A DNA stretch of 64,000 bases, from contig JABVXU010000092.1 of assembly GCA_013365365.1 (NCBI GenBank), positions 98,000-161,999 of the forward strand, read 5' to 3'. Origin of the DNA: Cruorifilaria tuberocauda. Taxonomy: Eukaryota > Nematoda > Chromadorea > Rhabditida > Onchocercidae. A model generated the notes under the pieces. The model was given only the letters and a program-made list of their open reading frames with translations. It was not told the origin of the DNA and did not search any database. Of the stretch, positions 25,307-38,016 are shown piece after piece (the first letter of the stretch is position 1; every line of letters begins with the position of its first letter). Both the position numbers and the translations under genes were made by a program.

Positions 25307-27705
25307 TCTGAACACTGAATAAAAATGATTGCTATTGACGATGAAAATAGAAACACATCAACGACAGATGCGCCAATTCCGAAAACGTCTCGAACGAAAT
25401 GCTACCAGCGAAATATATTCTTGTTTATGTATTAATGCCCCATCATAAATACATTATCATTCAGATAATTTGACTGATTCGTTTAATTTTTTCGGCTGAT
25501 TCACCCATGACATGTGAAATTTACGTTAACAGATTAGGTACTTGTAATGATTCTCATGATAAATGCGATACATTTCGATACGGGTCTGTTGTTATTTTTG
25601 ATTCATGTTGAATTTTTATGAGACGAATAAAAAAAATTTAAGGCCTACAAAATTGAATGGACATAAATTCAGCATTATGTTGAATGACTAAACAAACTTC
25701 ATATTCCTGGAAATAGTATTAGAATTATCACAATTTTTCCTTATATCACGATCAACCGTTATTATTTACTTATAGTTTTGCTTGCTGCTTTATCTTATAA
25801 TTGTTGAATACCTATTACATCAGCTCGATATTAAATTCAATTGATTCCATCCTTAAATTTCATTAAACATAAAAAAGCAAAACTAACCATTTTGCTATTG
25901 ATTCCAACAGTTTCACATTGACAGTAATACAAAATAACGATGATATATATTGTCACCTTTGCAATGTCATCCAAAAAAAGCTGGTTTTATTTTTTTGCGA
26001 CCATTCTCCAACATCAGCGTTCGCTTTCAAAATTCAGTGAAAAATGATCAGGAAATATACGAACATAAGTACAAAACATCACTCGCCTTCTTTAGTCGCC
26101 AGTCCTTTTTTGCAAACAACATCGGTCATTTCTAATCATTATTTAAACAGAACTGATAATGGTTTCAGGCGATTTACTATTGTAGATTCTTAATGGCTGT
26201 TGTAGAACATATGAATTGCAAGAATTATTGGAGCGAAAATTTTTGTTTTAGTGAATTAAAAGTTATGATATTCACATGAAGTGAGAAATTCATATTGACA
26301 TTTCAAAATATTTTAATTTTAATAATTGAGATTGCTAAAACTATTTTAATTTCAAAGTTAAAAATAGTGTTAGCGTCTCCTAGATTCCTTCATTCGCATT
26401 TATTTCAAATATAAATCCAATTATACAACCCATAATTGAAGCTGAGAACAATTTACACTTGTTGTCTTGTCTGTGTTATAATATTTCGAAATTCTAAATT
26501 ACGAGAGTTCTTTTCCTTTCTCTAAACTTTTAAATAACTGCACTGCAAATAGGAAAACGATACCTCGTGAATTAGAACTTTCTTGTCATAATAAGAATCA
26601 TGAGGGAAAATGCTGAAGAACAATTTGCAGGTTCAAAGGAATTATTCTTATTTCTCAAAAAGGGAGAAATTGAGCAACAAGAATATTTCTATTGCTGTAC
26701 GAGAATAAATTGTGCAAATAAACAATAAAAAGATCAATTCATGATGAGCAAGCAACTCAGAAGGGTGGACGTTACATCGAAAATATTGAAATGAAATTTT
26801 AAATTCAAATATAAATTTCAAGCATGATCATTAAAAACCTAATCGCACAGATTGCAACCATATGAAGGTTCATCTTTGCTTCTCTTTAACTGAAACAAAA
26901 AGTTGAGTAGAAAATAAAGAAAAGTGTGTTTAATTACTTAACAGAATTGTCTAAGGCGACAGATTAATGATAAATTGTATTGATAAATTAAAAATTGAAA
27001 CTTAATCAGTTTTAACTAGTTTGTTCATAATATATAAAAAGGATTAAGATATTATTTAAAAAAATAACCTATCATTCAAGTACATTTAAATACATTTAAG
27101 TTGAAAGTATAATTTCAAAACTGAGAAAGAATTGACGAAAAAAAGAAAAAAGCAAATTTTTAATTTTTAATTAATTGTTTATTCATCTTAATAACAAATA
27201 AATATAACAGAAAGTAGGAATAAAAGTTAACAAAGCGCACAGAATAGGGTGCTTGTTCAGTCTAATTAATCTCGAGATGAAAGGGGAAAAAAGAACGATT
27301 GGCACTCTACCAATTTGTTATCAGTTTACGATAATTGATAAGCAAATATTCGTTTATGAAGCATGCTCATTTCACTCAGCAAATTTATTAGGGAAGAAAA
27401 AGAGAATGAAACACGAAGAAAAGAAATGTTGTTTTCATCATTTTTCGTTTTCTGTTTTAATTCGCTTTAATCTATCCAAGACGATACGGGTGGAGTGTAG
27501 AACTAGTTTTGATGCATAGTTTTCAGGTAGTTAAAATCAGTTCCGAAATTTATTTTGTTATTCATTCATTTATTATTTTATTTGCTACAGTTTAAATAAA
27601 GTTTAAAAATGCTTCTTTTTTAAAAGTACTACAAAGACTCAGATTTCATTAAAAATACAATGAAATTTGTATTAAATATCTCAGGCTTCATAAGACAACG
27701 AATTA
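25307..27705. other. Intergenic
   Basis: About 2.4 kb, AT-rich. A 42-codon ATG frame near 26600 (+) and an 88-codon frame at 27253-27519 (+) lack recognisable motifs or splice partners. The 3' part should contain the promoter of the downstream amidase; ctcag near 27682 could be its trans-splice acceptor. Confidence 0.55.
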
Positions 27706-30700
27706 ATGATAGCTTATCATATTATTATCGCATTATTCATTATTACTTATTTTATATATCAATGGTTGGTGCGAGAAAAGGTTCGTTTTTCTTAATATTA
27801 TGCAGATACTAAATTCCTAAAAAGGTTTATTTTTCCGCAAAATCATTAACTGCATTTTAAGTTGGTTGATTTTTCTTTTTAGCTTTCTGATTTCAAGGAA
27901 ACATTAATGATTTTTATTCTATTCTTTCAAAATACTCAAGGATTCGAAATTTGATTTAAGCTCAATTTAGCAAAAAGAAAAACTATTAGTAGCAGTACGA
28001 GAATGTTTAAATCTCAGACAAAAAGTAATCGAGGAAATCAATACAAAATGTGCGGAAATTGCAAAGGAGAGAAAGCAAATGATTGGCGCTCTTGATCTTG
28101 ATCAATTAATTCGTAAGCAATCTGTCATCTACAAAATAAAACTAATAGTTTTATTTTACCAAATCATCAATGAATTATTATTTTCTAATCAAAGTTTAAC
28201 CAATAGTTTTTTGGGGGTTTTTTTAGAATACTTACAGCTAGGAAAATGCACCGCAAAGGAGGTATTAAGAACGTATCAGGAAAAGGCAATCAAGGCACAT
28301 CGCAAAACAAACTGTGTCGTAACTTTCATTACTGTAAGTTGGAATTACTTTACCACATTTACAACTTTGAATATTTAACAATCTGCGATATTTAACATTT
28401 TTGGAACTTTCAAAATAACTTTTTTCGTAAGAAAAGTAAGCATTTGAACGAACAAAAACTTGTCATCTCAAAGGTCGTTAAAGCAATTGCCTATTTTACG
28501 AATGATATTTCAATCGTCGTAATATCAGAGCGCTGGAAGCATTTTGATTGAGAAAGATCAAATATTACTTTGAAGCAGGTTCGTTCATTATATGGTCACA
28601 CTTAGTAACATTATGAATGCTGAATTCAAGGAATCCGAGAAGTGGGCAGAAGAGTTGGATAAAAAAGCAGAAAATAAAAATTATCAAAAACCACCGCTTT
28701 TTGGGGTACCGGTCAGTATAAAAGAAAACATCAAAGTTAGTCTCTTCTACATTTCACTCTTTTTGAAAAATAACTAAAATTAGGCAATTTCTTCAGCTAA
28801 AATAAATTGCTAGCTTCTTGAAAGCTATCCATTTCATTGCCCATTTTGTAATCATTTTTTTTTATGTTTATTTGATCACTTAGATTTCTCTTTTCACTTA
28901 GGTAAAAGGTTACGCACAAACGAAAGGATTTGCGCATAATTTGAAAAATATAGCTGATGAAGACTCTATGCTTGTGCAGCAAATTAAAGAGCTTGGTTGG
29001 TACTCATTTTACAATAATTTATTACAATAAATATATGATCACCGCTTCTGGCAAATACATTGCTATATATATATCGAAATATGAGAAATGCAAACATTTT
29101 GATATTATTTTTAATTAAATGGTGCTGATATGATAAACTTAATTATGTATCGATCATACGTAATCATATGTCCTAATTATGACCGGAAGTATTTTTTATC
29201 AGAAAAATGGAAAATAAATGTACCGAAAATCAATCGTGCATTTTAGGTGGTATACCATTCGTGTTAACAAACGTACCACAAAGCATGTTGTCGTTTTCAT
29301 GCGTAAATCCGATTTATGGTACAACAACAAATCCGTACGCATCAACAAGAACATGCGGAGGATCAAGTGGCGGTGAAGCTGCATTAATAAGTTTAGGAGG
29401 TTCTATTATCGGTATTGGTACTGATGTCGGTGGATCTATTCGCTATCCGTGCCATTTTTGTGGCATAGCTGGTTTCAAGGTTTGTTTTACAGAATTTTAT
29501 TCTCCAAGTTATCCCGTTTATCTATTTGATCACCATAATACGACAAAATTGAAAAAATTTTACGGAATATCAACTATTACCAACATTTATGATTACTTTA
29601 GCCATCGCATTTACGATTTTCCCGTCAAGGTATGCTTTCCTCGATTCCTGGCCATCCATTGGTTGACGCTTCAAGTGGTCCTATGGCAATGCATGCCACT
29701 GAATTGGTCACTTTCTTGCGTATTATTTGGTCAGAGAAATGGATTTCCCGTCACGATCCGTACACTGTACCAATAGACTGGGATGAGAAACAGTTCGGTC
29801 GAAAGGAACCATTAAAAATCGGTAGGTTCAAATTTGTTGTGGCACAGTGAAAGAGTGGTGATTAAATCTGTTAATTGATATGAAGAAATCAAAAATATTC
29901 ATTGTGATCATTTAATAGCGCTATCTAAACTATCTCTATTTAACGAACTGCATATATTTTGCAGCTAGAATATTGGATGCCTAGAAAGATGGAAACTACA
30001 ATAAGTAGTTCAATTAACTAATTTACGATGTTAGTTAATATTTAATTTTTTTCATTTGTAGGTTATTATGATGACGACGGATGGTTCAAGCCTACTCCTG
30101 CCCTACAACGCGCGGTGCAAGATACAGTATCTATACTTGAAAGTTGTGGACACATAATGATGAAATTTGAACCACCGAACACTCCCGAGGCTGTCAAATA
30201 TTATATTGCTGCTCTGTTCGTTGATGATGGCAAATGTCTGCTGGAGAGTTTCAATAAGGTTTGTTTTTTTCGAAAGTTAAATCATTTTATTAGTGCTACC
30301 AGGTTAACTTTTGCTTCCACCAAGATGCTGTCATATCAGTGGAATGTTACTGTAAGCCACAACAAATTTAATGTCTTCGAATTATACATGATGTATATAT
30401 GCCATCTATTAAGACAGTTACGCACAACTGTGTATCACTAATTCTTCACATTGTTGAAATCACTAATTTATTCCAGGATCTGATTGCTCAAGGTTTTGAA
30501 ACCATGGTGTATGTTCTTCGCATACCTGCAATACTGAAACGAGTTCTTGGTAAATTGCTCATTCCACTGTATCCTCGTATTGGCCAATTCCTTTGTTCTT
30601 CATCTTTGAATACATCCGAACTGCGCCAAACTTATGAAAATATTGAAGCGTATCGAGAACTTTATATAAAGCGCATGCAGGAATTGCGTCTTGATGCGCT

Positions 30701-31300
30701 CATTTGTCCAGTGCAAGTAAAACTTATCACTGACTTTTATCAAATGCATCTTGATTTATTGATGAACTAATCGAATGCCTTCACACAACATGCAAGATGT
30801 CTAAATTAAATCCTTATATCAAGTAAGCTTTGGCAGTTCACGATAATTACAGGTACTGCCTGCCGTTGAACACCATATAGCTTCACAGCTAGTCTCAACC
30901 GTTTCTTACTGTGGAATTTTTAATCTTCTCGACTTTGCCGCTGGCACTGTATATATCACCAAGGTGAATGGGGATGATGAGAAGAAACTCGATGCTTATC
31001 CGGAAAGTGACGTGTGGTACAAGACCGCAAAGCAGGCAACAAAGGTATTTATTTTTCTTGCTCTCCAAATTTATTTTAAGGCAAAAAAAAGCTTAAGTTT
31101 TCTTAAGAAATTAAAACTGAAAATGAGCTCTTCCTAACAGTCCGCTTCACGAAAGCACTATTTTCGAGTGTAAATAGTTTGTTTTCTAGGGATCTATCGG
31201 ACTACCTATTGGTGTTCAAATTGCAGTTCCTCCATTCCATGAAGAAACTGCCCTCAGAATAATGTGTGACATTGAACGATGTTCAGGAATCTACAATTAA
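27706..31300 (+). CDS. faah: Fatty-acid amide hydrolase (amidase-signature serine hydrolase)
   Basis: Eleven exons, 27706-27780, 27971-28112, 28227-28333, 28631-28735, 28902-28995, 29247-29479, 29602-29821, 30062-30258, 30477-30716, 30853-31044 and 31190-31300, give 571 residues (mammalian FAAH 579). FAAH hydrolyses anandamide and other N-acylethanolamines at internal membranes. Residues 1-20 form a membrane helix. The Ser-Ser-Lys triad is intact: Lys139 in VPVSIKENIK, Ser214 in GGSSGGE and Ser238 in GTDVGGSIRYP, each exactly three residues before human 142, 217 and 241. GPMAMHATELV and the C-terminal GLPIGVQIAVPPFHE are also family motifs. The exon 4 acceptor (ttcaag at 28630) was chosen over nearer-consensus ones because it alone keeps phase. 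AATAAA lies at 31402-31407. C. elegans has several FAAH paralogues, so I do not number this one. Confidence 0.95.
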
Positions 31301-31781
31301 TAATTTGAAACTATATAAAATGGTAAGCAGTAATTCATGAATCACGATAGATCATTTTCCATATAACTTATAAAAGCAAGAAGAAACTGTTTTTATTCAA
31401 CCAATAAATTTACGTTTTTTATGCTATCATCAATTAAAAATCGATACTACTTGATATATTAAAGCCTTATTTTGTATTCAGCAGATCCAGAAATTCATTA
31501 AGGAATTAAGCTCACAATATACATTAAGCCATCTCACCAACTAAAAGAAGTTATTAATAGACTAATTCCGTGATGTCATTTGTTTCGCCCTAACTCTAAT
31601 GGAAAACATCATGAAGTCACTGAAAACAATCATCTTTTGAACGCTATTAACCAATAATTGTTAAAAGTAATATAATGATGATACTTGGGAAACTAATCAA
31701 ATATGCAGTAAATTATCAATACAACAAAAAAGAAAATTATCACTGAGTTTAATTTATTTAAATGTAGTTTGTTCCAACTGT
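31301..31781. other. Convergent 3' UTR region
   Basis: Shared space between the convergent amidase and thioredoxin-fold genes. AATAAA for the plus-strand gene is at 31402-31407. The minus-strand gene has AATAAA (tttatt on +) at 31758-31753, only 24 bases after its stop. Confidence 0.7.
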
Positions 31782-33432
31782 TCACCAGAAAGCTTGCCCG
31801 TACTTCGAATTAATGAAGAAATATGCAATGCTTAGCACAAAAGAACACCACGACATGCAAAGATACCAGTCGAAATTTGAACTGTGAAATTCTAAAACTG
31901 TGTCTCAAAAGCAAACACAAATTTCAAAGCCAAACGAAAGTAGTAACATTATAATCATGAATATTTCTTACGTAGATTAATATTTAAGTGCAGATATCGT
32001 GTGTAAAATGTGTGTAATGTGTTGTTTCAATGAAATTTGAATATAATCGAAAATCGGAGAAAACTTACGAATATTTTCAACTAAACTACTTTCGTTTTCC
32101 ATTTCTCGCATATATTCTAACTCCAGATCAGTCCATTTTTCTATATAATTCTTGAACGCTTTCAACGAGAACGGCGCCTCATCCATACGGGAAACTACGC
32201 TGCCATCGACCCACAGTAGAATGGTAGGTGTTCCAATGATTCCATACCGACTATTCAACCTGAAATTGTTAAAGTACTAAACAAATTGTAATCGAATAAA
32301 TTGCTTATCATTCATATATGGCGCAAAACCCTGATTTTCAATGAAAAAATTACTTGCTATGATCCCTTGCATCAGTAGCAACAACGTGCAATCGAGGATA
32401 TATACGCGGTAATTGATATAGATAGGACACCATTCGTCGGCTAAATGCGCAGTTTGGCGAATAAAATGCAGTTAACATACAATTCGAATGACCACCATAT
32501 AATTCACTGTCACTGCTAACTTGTGCCAACAATTGCGATGAATTCATCAAATGCACTATGAGTTCTGATCGATGTGGCGCTTAAATGTGCGTTAACTAAT
32601 CAATGATATTTAACAGACGAACTCAGTTTTGTCTTTTTTTGACTTGTTCAGGCATTATCCTACTATAGCGAATCGAAAGAAAAAAATAGTAGTGAAAGAA
32701 TCATAAAAACAACACTCAGCATAATTAATTTTGATATTACTTAACACAAATAATCGCTGGAATCTACATCTTAAACACAAAACATAACTAATCATGCCGC
32801 TTGATTACCTGTGGCACATCTATACCTCTGATTGAGCAGTACATCGAATGGTATATCGATAATACAGAACGGGTGTGTAGCAGGACACTGCTTATTGATT
32901 AATATTTGGAAAGCATTCTTCGGATATTCGCAATACAGATTTGCTACCATAACTGCAGGAGAAAAAGGCGGATAGCTTTTCTGTTCATTAAAATGATATA
33001 TGCAACCACTAATTCAAGTATACTGCTCCCACTGGTCTATTTCAACTAGAAATGCCATCCAAAAGAGACTTCACAGGCGTCATTCTAAGTCTTTGTAACT
33101 ATCCAGTATATTTTTGAGTTATCATTTCACATCTGAACAAGAAATCTCGTGTAATTAAATATTCTTTTTCTGATCAAAATGTCAAATGTCTCCTAGAAAG
33201 AAGGATTGAAGCAAAGTTCGAAGAGCGAACCAATCCTTTTTTTACTTCTCTCACACAGAAAGTTTAAATACTACATCAGGAAACGAACAAATGGAAGTAA
33301 AATCAACTAACTTCCATGTTCAGGTAGACCGATCTCACTGCTTGCCGCATTATCGTTTCCCGAAACATCTCCGCCCTCTATAATTCTCGTAGTGCACAAT
33401 AATAAGTGAGTAATCACTATAATGATAAACAT
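31782..33432 (-). CDS. Thioredoxin-domain membrane protein, TXNDC15-like
   Basis: Five exons, 33432-33312, 32952-32809, 32555-32354, 32259-32069 and 31891-31782, join in phase to 255 residues (human TXNDC15 is 360). There is an N-terminal signal peptide (MFIIIVITHLLLC), a Cys-containing linker (residues 41-88), a thioredoxin fold (about 95-200) and one C-terminal membrane helix (about 220-245). The redox motif has a single cysteine: SPNCAFS, Cys124 with Ser127 in place of the second Cys, as in human TXNDC15. DHSKLNSRYGIIGTPTILLW matches the rest of the fold, including the cis-Pro. Human TXNDC15 is a secretory-pathway protein needed for ciliogenesis and mutated in a Meckel-Gruber form. The lone Cys argues against an ordinary oxidoreductase. 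The start is chosen because the signal peptide and phase both fit. Confidence 0.82.
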
Positions 33433-34812
33433 CCCATCAATATTTGAATATTCCTTAAAAAAAACCATTAGATCGAAACAACCGGTTAGCAGTAAGGAAA
33501 TTTAGGAATTTGGGAGACCATAAATCGCAGATAATGAAGAGAACGCTTAACGATTCTCCAACCGGTTTCCCCGACAACAAAATCCTCCTGTCAGGTATGA
33601 AATGTTTGCAACTCGAGAATGAGCCTTTCCTTAGCAAGTCTCATAAATTCGTTAGCCCGTCAAGCTCATTGGTAGTTATCGGGCTGTTTCAAATTGTTTA
33701 CTAGGGATCCTAGTACCTCATGCTTCCAGTTCCCGAGATTCGATAGGAAATCGCAAATAGAGCAAATATGCTGCTATTTTCATTACACCATCATGGACGA
33801 AGCCGTATTTTCAGTTTCTTTGTTCTCTTGTTGATATTTGCAAAAAATTAATTTCATTTGAAGGAAGAAAAATAATTTCTCATCTTTTTCTTTAACTCGA
33901 AAAGATTCCTTTTAACGATAACCATAAATTTCCCAATCACTACATTATAGACATACAGAAAGGTCCAAGGAAGTAGTGAGACGTTTGGGTGGAGAAATAG
34001 GTTCGAAGTCTGGGGATTCTCTATCAGTTATCAAAAAATGGAAAAATATATGCTATTAAAGTCATTCTTTCCGTAAAATTATATCCCACTATTGAATATC
34101 ATAAACGTTTTGCCTCGCTCAATTTTTTTTTCAAAGTTTCTGAATTTTTCAAATACCAGATTTTGAAGAACTATCTGTTGATTGAAAAGACTTGTTTATA
34201 TGTGTCAGCATCGTAACTTTATTCTTATTCCATTTGAGCTTATTTGCATATTCCTAGCAGTTCTGGCTTGAGAACACATCTCAAATTGGTGGAAAGATTG
34301 TGCTTATTTATACTTCTTCTGTAATGGATAATAGGGATAACTATCTGTAATCCTCTTCAAATGTCTACTCTTACGCTTGAGAAGTTACCCAATCCAAATT
34401 CCACTTTATTTTCAGGATCTTTTTATTAAAGGAAAATGGGAAACTTATTCAATACAGTTAGTTACTTTTGCTTATAGGCAAATTTTGTTTTCATTTGATT
34501 ATCACACTCAAAAAAACTGTCGTTAATTAAACTTTTTTAAATTAGTTCTCGCTGTTTTGACACTATCTAATGTTTACTAATTTTCTACATTGTTTGACAT
34601 GTCGGATATTTTGTCTTTTCATGATGAATCTTTATAATCGTTACTATATCACACTTAGCAGGCTTCTTAAATCTGTGAAGTAAAGAATATATGTCTGGGA
34701 TTTTGCTTCGTTGACAAGAGTCCCTCGACATACATTACATTATTTTATTAAAAAAATCATTCGAGTAATAGCAATCAGGAAACACACATCGTACAATAAT
34801 GTTGTAAAGAAT
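33433..34812. other. Intergenic
   Basis: Between two minus-strand genes. AATAAA for SSUH2 (tttatt on +) is at 34749-34744. A 64-codon plus frame at 33510-33704 shows no motif. Around 33655-33690, agcccg and cgggct form a short hairpin. A stretch here looks faintly tRNA-like but does not fold as a cloverleaf. Confidence 0.55.
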
Positions 34813-37800
34813 TCATATCAGAGAACATTTTGATGGATAATTTGGTACATAGCAATAATGTTCAAGCCCGTATATCCAAAATGTTCCCTCTCGTGAACCA
34901 AGTTGATAGTGCACTTTAGCCACTGGGATCGCTTCCAGTAGATGTCGTTGCTGTTATTTTCACTTTACAGTAAAAGATTTGGTCGTAGCGGCAAATGTAT
35001 GAAGCGGTAAAAAGAACTAAATATCTGTATCGTGGTTTTGATTTTTTTTCCGGTAACTAAAGCAATAACAAATCAGAATGGATGGTTAACTGCTCCTTGA
35101 TGACATTCTAAACTTGTTTGAAAACCGGTTATTTCCGGAGTGTAGTTGCTGCATCGTCAGATGCTTTGCAGTAGGTTAAATATTCTTGACAAGCCTATGA
35201 ACATATGATATATATTTTGCAAAACCTACCTTTATAATTCGACATCTACCGATGCACTTCTGCAAATGTGCTGCACACATCTGCCGACTTGTTTCATTGA
35301 TTTCCTGTACGGGATACCTTTTTAGAGGCAGAATCTATAACAACATAATATACTGCAAGTTCATTTTAAATGTATATATTACTTACATAGCCCTAAATAC
35401 AAACCCTTGAACAAGGTTACGATGCTAGTCGTCAAATTGAACTTTATCTATTTGTTGGTCAAAGTTAGTGGTATAATTTACTCTGAAATATAAAATTAGC
35501 AAACTTTCTGCAGAAAACATACATAGGGCTGACATTCACTCATAATCACTTGCCCACCAACTTTTGACAGCATTTTCTCTGGTATATCGCAGGGGCTGTA
35601 GTAGTCGCTGTGTTCAACGGCACTGTAAACAAAGTAAATTCTCAAATTTTGCACATCTGTGGAATATGTCTCTTTATTTGGTCTAACCTTATAAATAGTG
35701 AAAGTATATCACCGAAACAGCTTACAATTGCACTCGAAGTTTGATGTAAGTTCGTATACTGCCACTCCCGCCGCATGCTGAGCACGGTTTCTTCCCATGT
35801 CCTTTGCAACGAGAGCATTCTCGAATGCCGCGACCTTGGCAGAAGTGGCATAAGTCATGCTGGCCAATACCGGGTGGTGGAACCCCAGCTTTGTTCATAA
35901 AGTGGACCGGTGTACCTATACCATAAGCCAAACCTCCTGATGGAGGCCGTACGACAGCAGTACCTGAACTTGGATAACCTCGACTCAAGTCCGACTGAAA
36001 ATACATAAGGTTTACAAGTAGTGGTAATGCTGTTCCTTTGATAATACATCACTGTTTCATCCAGTAACTATGCCACGAAATTTCTGATATTTAACTTGTT
36101 TTTTTTAATTTTTAATGGGATCAAAATATTGAAAACCAACATGAGGAAAGGCAGCAACCATCGGATGTGTATAAATAGCTGGATGAGCGACTCCTGCTTT
36201 CATACCCGTTCCTCTGCAATTGTAATTAACGAAACTAGACAATATATGCAATTTATCGTTAAAGAATTCCAATATGTAACATTAACAACCTAACCCACCA
36301 TTGAATCTGCTCAAATAGTTTGGTCAGAGTCACAGATTTTTGGAAGTAATTGTAAACGAAGAGTTGACTGAATAATTGAATACTTTCGTTGAATATTATT
36401 AAGCAACTTCGTGATGGAAAACTGCTTAAAAATATTCAGCGAAAAAAGTTCTAGTGTTACGTTCAGAAGATATTAAAATATGATTATCATCTAATGTTTT
36501 CAAGCAATGCATTTTCAGTATATGTCATTTTAATGTTGCCAAATTTCTTGAAATAGATTTTATTGAAATATACAAGATTACCTACAACAGGTGCATTTGT
36601 CAGTACCATAACCACGGCAATAAAAACAGTGTGTCAGGCCTTCTGCATTGCACGAATGACAGGCCATCAGTTCGCTTGTGCCTGGCATTTCTAGCACTTT
36701 CACCTACAACACTTCTATTGGTTTTCACTCAGTTATGAAAATAATTTCATTTAATAAGGGCAGAACTAAAAAAGAAATAATTAATAACGGGAGAATATTT
36801 CGCTTATTCAAAAAACTAAGTCGAGGAAAGCCTGAAAAAAGCAGGTGCAATTCGAGGCAGAAAACAAGCCTGTTCGACAAAATCTTCAGGTAGGTCCATC
36901 GCATAGTCCCATGGATTTAAACTCATATTCGCTGTGCCAGAAGCATTTTGCTGCTGTTGCAGAAACTGTCCAAGTGTGACACCTTCTATTGCTTTGCTCG
37001 TACTTCGCATTTCAGTGAAACTTTCCATGGCATACTGAAAACAGCGCTTTATTTGCGAAACATTATTTCCTTCCACGGTGGTGTGGACGAATGAAAGAAA
37101 TTTTGGAAATGGAGGTAATACAGTAGACTTTTTCACTTATACTTAATATTATTTCGAAACAATTTTTGCTGAGTGACTAATGGAGTTGATGGGAAAATTA
37201 TATGGTTATTGATGTGCTATGATGTGTATTTCAGGGCGTTGTAACATTTTTGCGAAAATGATAGTGCAAAAATTAATTGATCGCTGTTAAAAAACCACGG
37301 CCAAGATCTTCGAGACAATGCTGATTTTACTTGATAAAGTAGAAATATCCGTAACTTATAAAGTTCCTCTCTCACTATCACTGAATCGTTGTTAAAAGAA
37401 CTCACAAATTGTAACGATACCAACAATGTAAGCTTACATGTAAACAGGAGCTATTATCAATTCGATTAATTGTCATTTTTGTGACAGCACTAGCTTTCCA
37501 ATATTTGTGACGTTTAGCCTCATTTCGCAATGCCGCCCGCACAGCATCTTCTGTTACCTTAGGCAAATCATTAAACTGGTGAACTGAAGAGCCCTGCTCT
37601 GCAAATTTTAGCTTGATTACGATCCAGAGCCAACAGAGAGCTATCTTATCTAATGGCTGAGTGAGATTCAAAGGAAACTCTTCATAATTGTAGTAGACCT
37701 TGGAAAAGTAGAGTATTTTGTTCAAATCCAATAAAAAAGAGACTTAGCAGAAGTTCAATCAAACTTACTGCTCATTAGAAGGGAACTTTGGGTGAAATTA

Positions 37801-37932
37801 TATTGCAACGAATTAAAGTTCGATTTTAATGCACTTACCGAAAAGACGTTGTCTTTCTTTTTCATTTGTTTCCAATGGAGGTGGTACCACATCGAAATGA
37901 TGCTTATCCGCTATGTGGAAATTGTCCGCCAT
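34813..37932 (-). CDS. ssu-2: SSU-2 / SSUH2 homolog (zinc-finger, DnaJ-like cysteine-rich)
   Basis: Nine exons, 37932-37839, 37598-37438, 37034-36879, 36703-36582, 36213-36141, 35994-35726, 35622-35523, 35334-35230 and 34950-34813, give 405 residues. The N-terminal half has PKVTEDAVRAAL, YAMESFTEMRS and NPWDYAMDLP, typical of the family. The centre has two groups of CxxCxGxG-like zinc-binding motifs (ACHSCNAEG, CFYCRGYG, CTCC; then CHFCQGRG, CSRCKGHG, CSACGGSG), split by a 65-70-residue Pro/Gly/Ala-rich insert that I do not recall from the human protein. The C-terminus, RHLLEAIPVAKVHYQ and FWIYGLEHYCYVPNYP, matches SSUH2. Family function is poorly known; the cysteine-rich fold resembles the DnaJ zinc domain. 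The exon 3 donor (gtcgaa) is weak. A 27-codon upstream frame ends directly at the start codon. AATAAA is 64 bases past the stop. Confidence 0.88.
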
Positions 37933-38016
37933 TCAACGTGTTCTACACAAACAATTCACCAGGTTTTCATTGTTCATCGATCCTATTGCTTCGGAAACTG
38001 ATTTCGCTTCATCCAT
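37933..38016 (-). promoter_or_regulatory. Upstream ORF abutting the SSU-2 start
   Basis: On the minus strand an ATG frame of 27 codons begins at 38016 (MDEAKSVSEAIGSMNN at its start) and its TGA occupies 37935-37933, immediately followed by the SSU-2 ATG at 37932. If transcribed as 5' UTR, ribosomes would terminate exactly where the main frame starts. It could instead be a misread exon, but the intron needed to join it would be only about 49 bp. If a spliced-leader site lies between the two ATGs it would be absent from the mRNA. Confidence 0.4.

Noticed and set aside
28562..28630. Nearer-consensus acceptors (aagcag, cttag) for amidase exon 4
   Set aside because: All give the wrong phase. The weaker ttcaag at 28630 keeps frame and the family spacing.
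29199..29384. Minus-strand frame opposite the amidase active-site exon
   Set aside because: A shadow of the plus-strand coding exon, with no independent support.
33640..33740. tRNA-like stretch with agctcattggtag and a nearby gttcc
   Set aside because: No acceptor stem, D stem or T arm pairing can be formed; only a six-base hairpin is present.
33961..34025. ggttcgaag resembling a tRNA T loop
   Set aside because: The flanking bases do not pair as a T stem and no other tRNA arm is found.
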